A stretch of DNA of 6,022 bases, from assembly GCA_028717165.1 (NCBI GenBank), contig JAQUOK010000222.1, positions 1-6,022 of the forward strand. Direction: 5' to 3'. The position numbers and the translations under genes were made by a program. The DNA comes from Victivallaceae bacterium (GTDB taxonomy: Bacteria > Verrucomicrobiota > Lentisphaeria > Victivallales > Victivallaceae). How positions within the stretch are numbered: the first letter of the stretch is position 1; every line of letters begins with the position of its first letter. This document shows positions 5,298-6,022 of this stretch, piece after piece. The notes under the pieces are model-generated. The model did not search any database and was not told the DNA's origin. It saw only the letters and a program-made list of their open reading frames with translations.

Positions 5298-6022
5298 ATG
5301 GGCGCTCAGTGTGTAATAAATGTTGACCTCGCAGATGTATTTGAAAATCCGGAACGCAAAGGATTTCTCTATTCTCTGGCGTGGGGAGACTATGTAGAAG
5401 TACTGGAAACAACGTCCAGGTATTTGCGTATCAATACCGTAAAATATGTGGAACGGCCCGATGGCAGTATTTTGCCGGAGAATGTAGAAGCCTATATCTG
5501 TCCCGGAAGATCATCAGGAATCAGTCCGGATAAAGTAGTGAGACCATTGGATAAGAACCAGGTTCTCAAGGTTAACTTTGTTGACGTTCAGCAGGGAGAT
5601 GGCGCTGTTATCGAATCCCCTGACGGTAAGATTATTCTGGTAGATGGGGGAGACAATCAGATGTTCGCCCGCTATTTGGCGGCCCGTTTTCGTGGCACCA
5701 GTAAAGACAAGCCGAAGAAAATTGATTGCATTCTGGTTTCTCATGGCGATGCCGACCATTTCGCCGGGCTGACGGAAATCTACAAGTCGGAACGCAATAA
5801 GAATCCGCTTAAACGGCTTTTCATCAGTCCTGAACGAGTATATCATAACGGCCTGGTGAAACGATCGTCGAAAGATGCCGACCATAACGTAGCAGAAAAG
5901 GAATTGCTTGGAGAGACCAGGATAATCGATGGAAATGTTGTTGTCACTGGTCTGAAAGATAATCTGCTTAATGTTCCGGACGAGGAAATGAACCGGCCGT
6001 TCCTAAGCTGGAAACGAGCGCT
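5298..6022 (+). CDS. SH3-like plus ComEC-type metallo-beta-lactamase-fold hydrolase (3' partial)
   Basis: The frame is open to the window edge (241 complete codons), so the C-terminus is missing. GGAGG at 5287-5291 lies 6 bases before ATG 5298, a strong start. Residues about 5-85 look like an SH3-like beta-barrel (LAWGDYVEVLE, then YLRINTVKY and VEAYI). From residue 90 the protein matches the stand-alone ComEC/Rec2-type metallo-beta-lactamase fold: VNFVDVQQGDGAVIESPDG, IILVDGGD at 112-119, and the metal-binding SHGDADHFAGL with H149, D151, D153 and H154. In ComEC such domains are DNA hydrolases, so a nuclease or phosphodiesterase role is plausible but inferred. There is no signal peptide or membrane segment in the visible part, so it is likely cytoplasmic, unlike ComEC itself. 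No co-oriented neighbour is close upstream. The partner genes, if any, lie beyond the window. Confidence 0.88.
   Translation, partial: MGAQCVINVDLADVFENPERKGFLYSLAWGDYVEVLETTSRYLRINTVKYVERPDGSILPENVEAYICPGRSSGISPDKVVRPLDKNQVLKVNFVDVQQGDGAVIESPDGKIILVDGGDNQMFARYLAARFRGTSKDKPKKIDCILVSHGDADHFAGLTEIYKSERNKNPLKRLFISPERVYHNGLVKRSSKDADHNVAEKELLGETRIIDGNVVVTGLKDNLLNVPDEEMNRPFLSWKRA

Noticed and set aside
5514..5885. 123-codon minus-strand frame inside the metallo-hydrolase gene
   Set aside because: It is the antisense of a well-supported gene with a clear metal-binding motif and ribosome binding site.

Overview
The window looks like part of a chromosome from the PVC superphylum, most likely a Lentisphaerota (Victivallis-like) bacterium. 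The main evidence is the pseudopilin at 4066-4716, which has the FTLIELLVVIAIIAILAGM start and H-X9-DG end that are very abundant in that lineage. This is a judgement from family knowledge; there is no marker gene in the window. Most genes have mid-range GC (line 1621-1680 is about 58%), while the restriction-modification segment is clearly AT-richer (line 2461-2520 is about 35%).

Left part (1-2346, + strand): a two-gene unit. The first gene enters from outside the window and encodes a protein with two Tim44-like/zinc-ribbon modules and a C-terminal TerB-like domain. Its TGA stop overlaps the GTG start of a DusC-like tRNA-dihydrouridine synthase (GTGA), so the two are probably translationally coupled.

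Middle part (2358-3700, - strand): an AT-rich type II restriction-modification remnant. It has a beta-class DNA methyltransferase (TSPPY, DPFMGSGTT) with a good promoter of its own, then a PmeII-like restriction endonuclease that keeps only its C-terminal portion. The missing N-terminal half should carry the acidic catalytic residues, so the methyltransferase is probably now an orphan. This pair runs convergently into dus with only 11 bp between them.

Right part (3641-6022): a 425-bp divergent intergenic region holds the methyltransferase promoter, three evenly spaced TTGCAG hexamers, a near-palindrome over a strong sigma70-type promoter, and a leader with small hairpins and a possible 12-codon peptide. 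It drives a single pseudopilin gene. A 581-bp non-coding region follows, with a pyrimidine-rich tract and a long GC-rich palindrome. The window ends inside a gene for an SH3-like plus ComEC-type metallo-beta-lactamase-fold hydrolase. A restriction-modification remnant close to a stand-alone ComEC-type hydrolase fits a defence or accessory region, but the window does not prove a complete new system.
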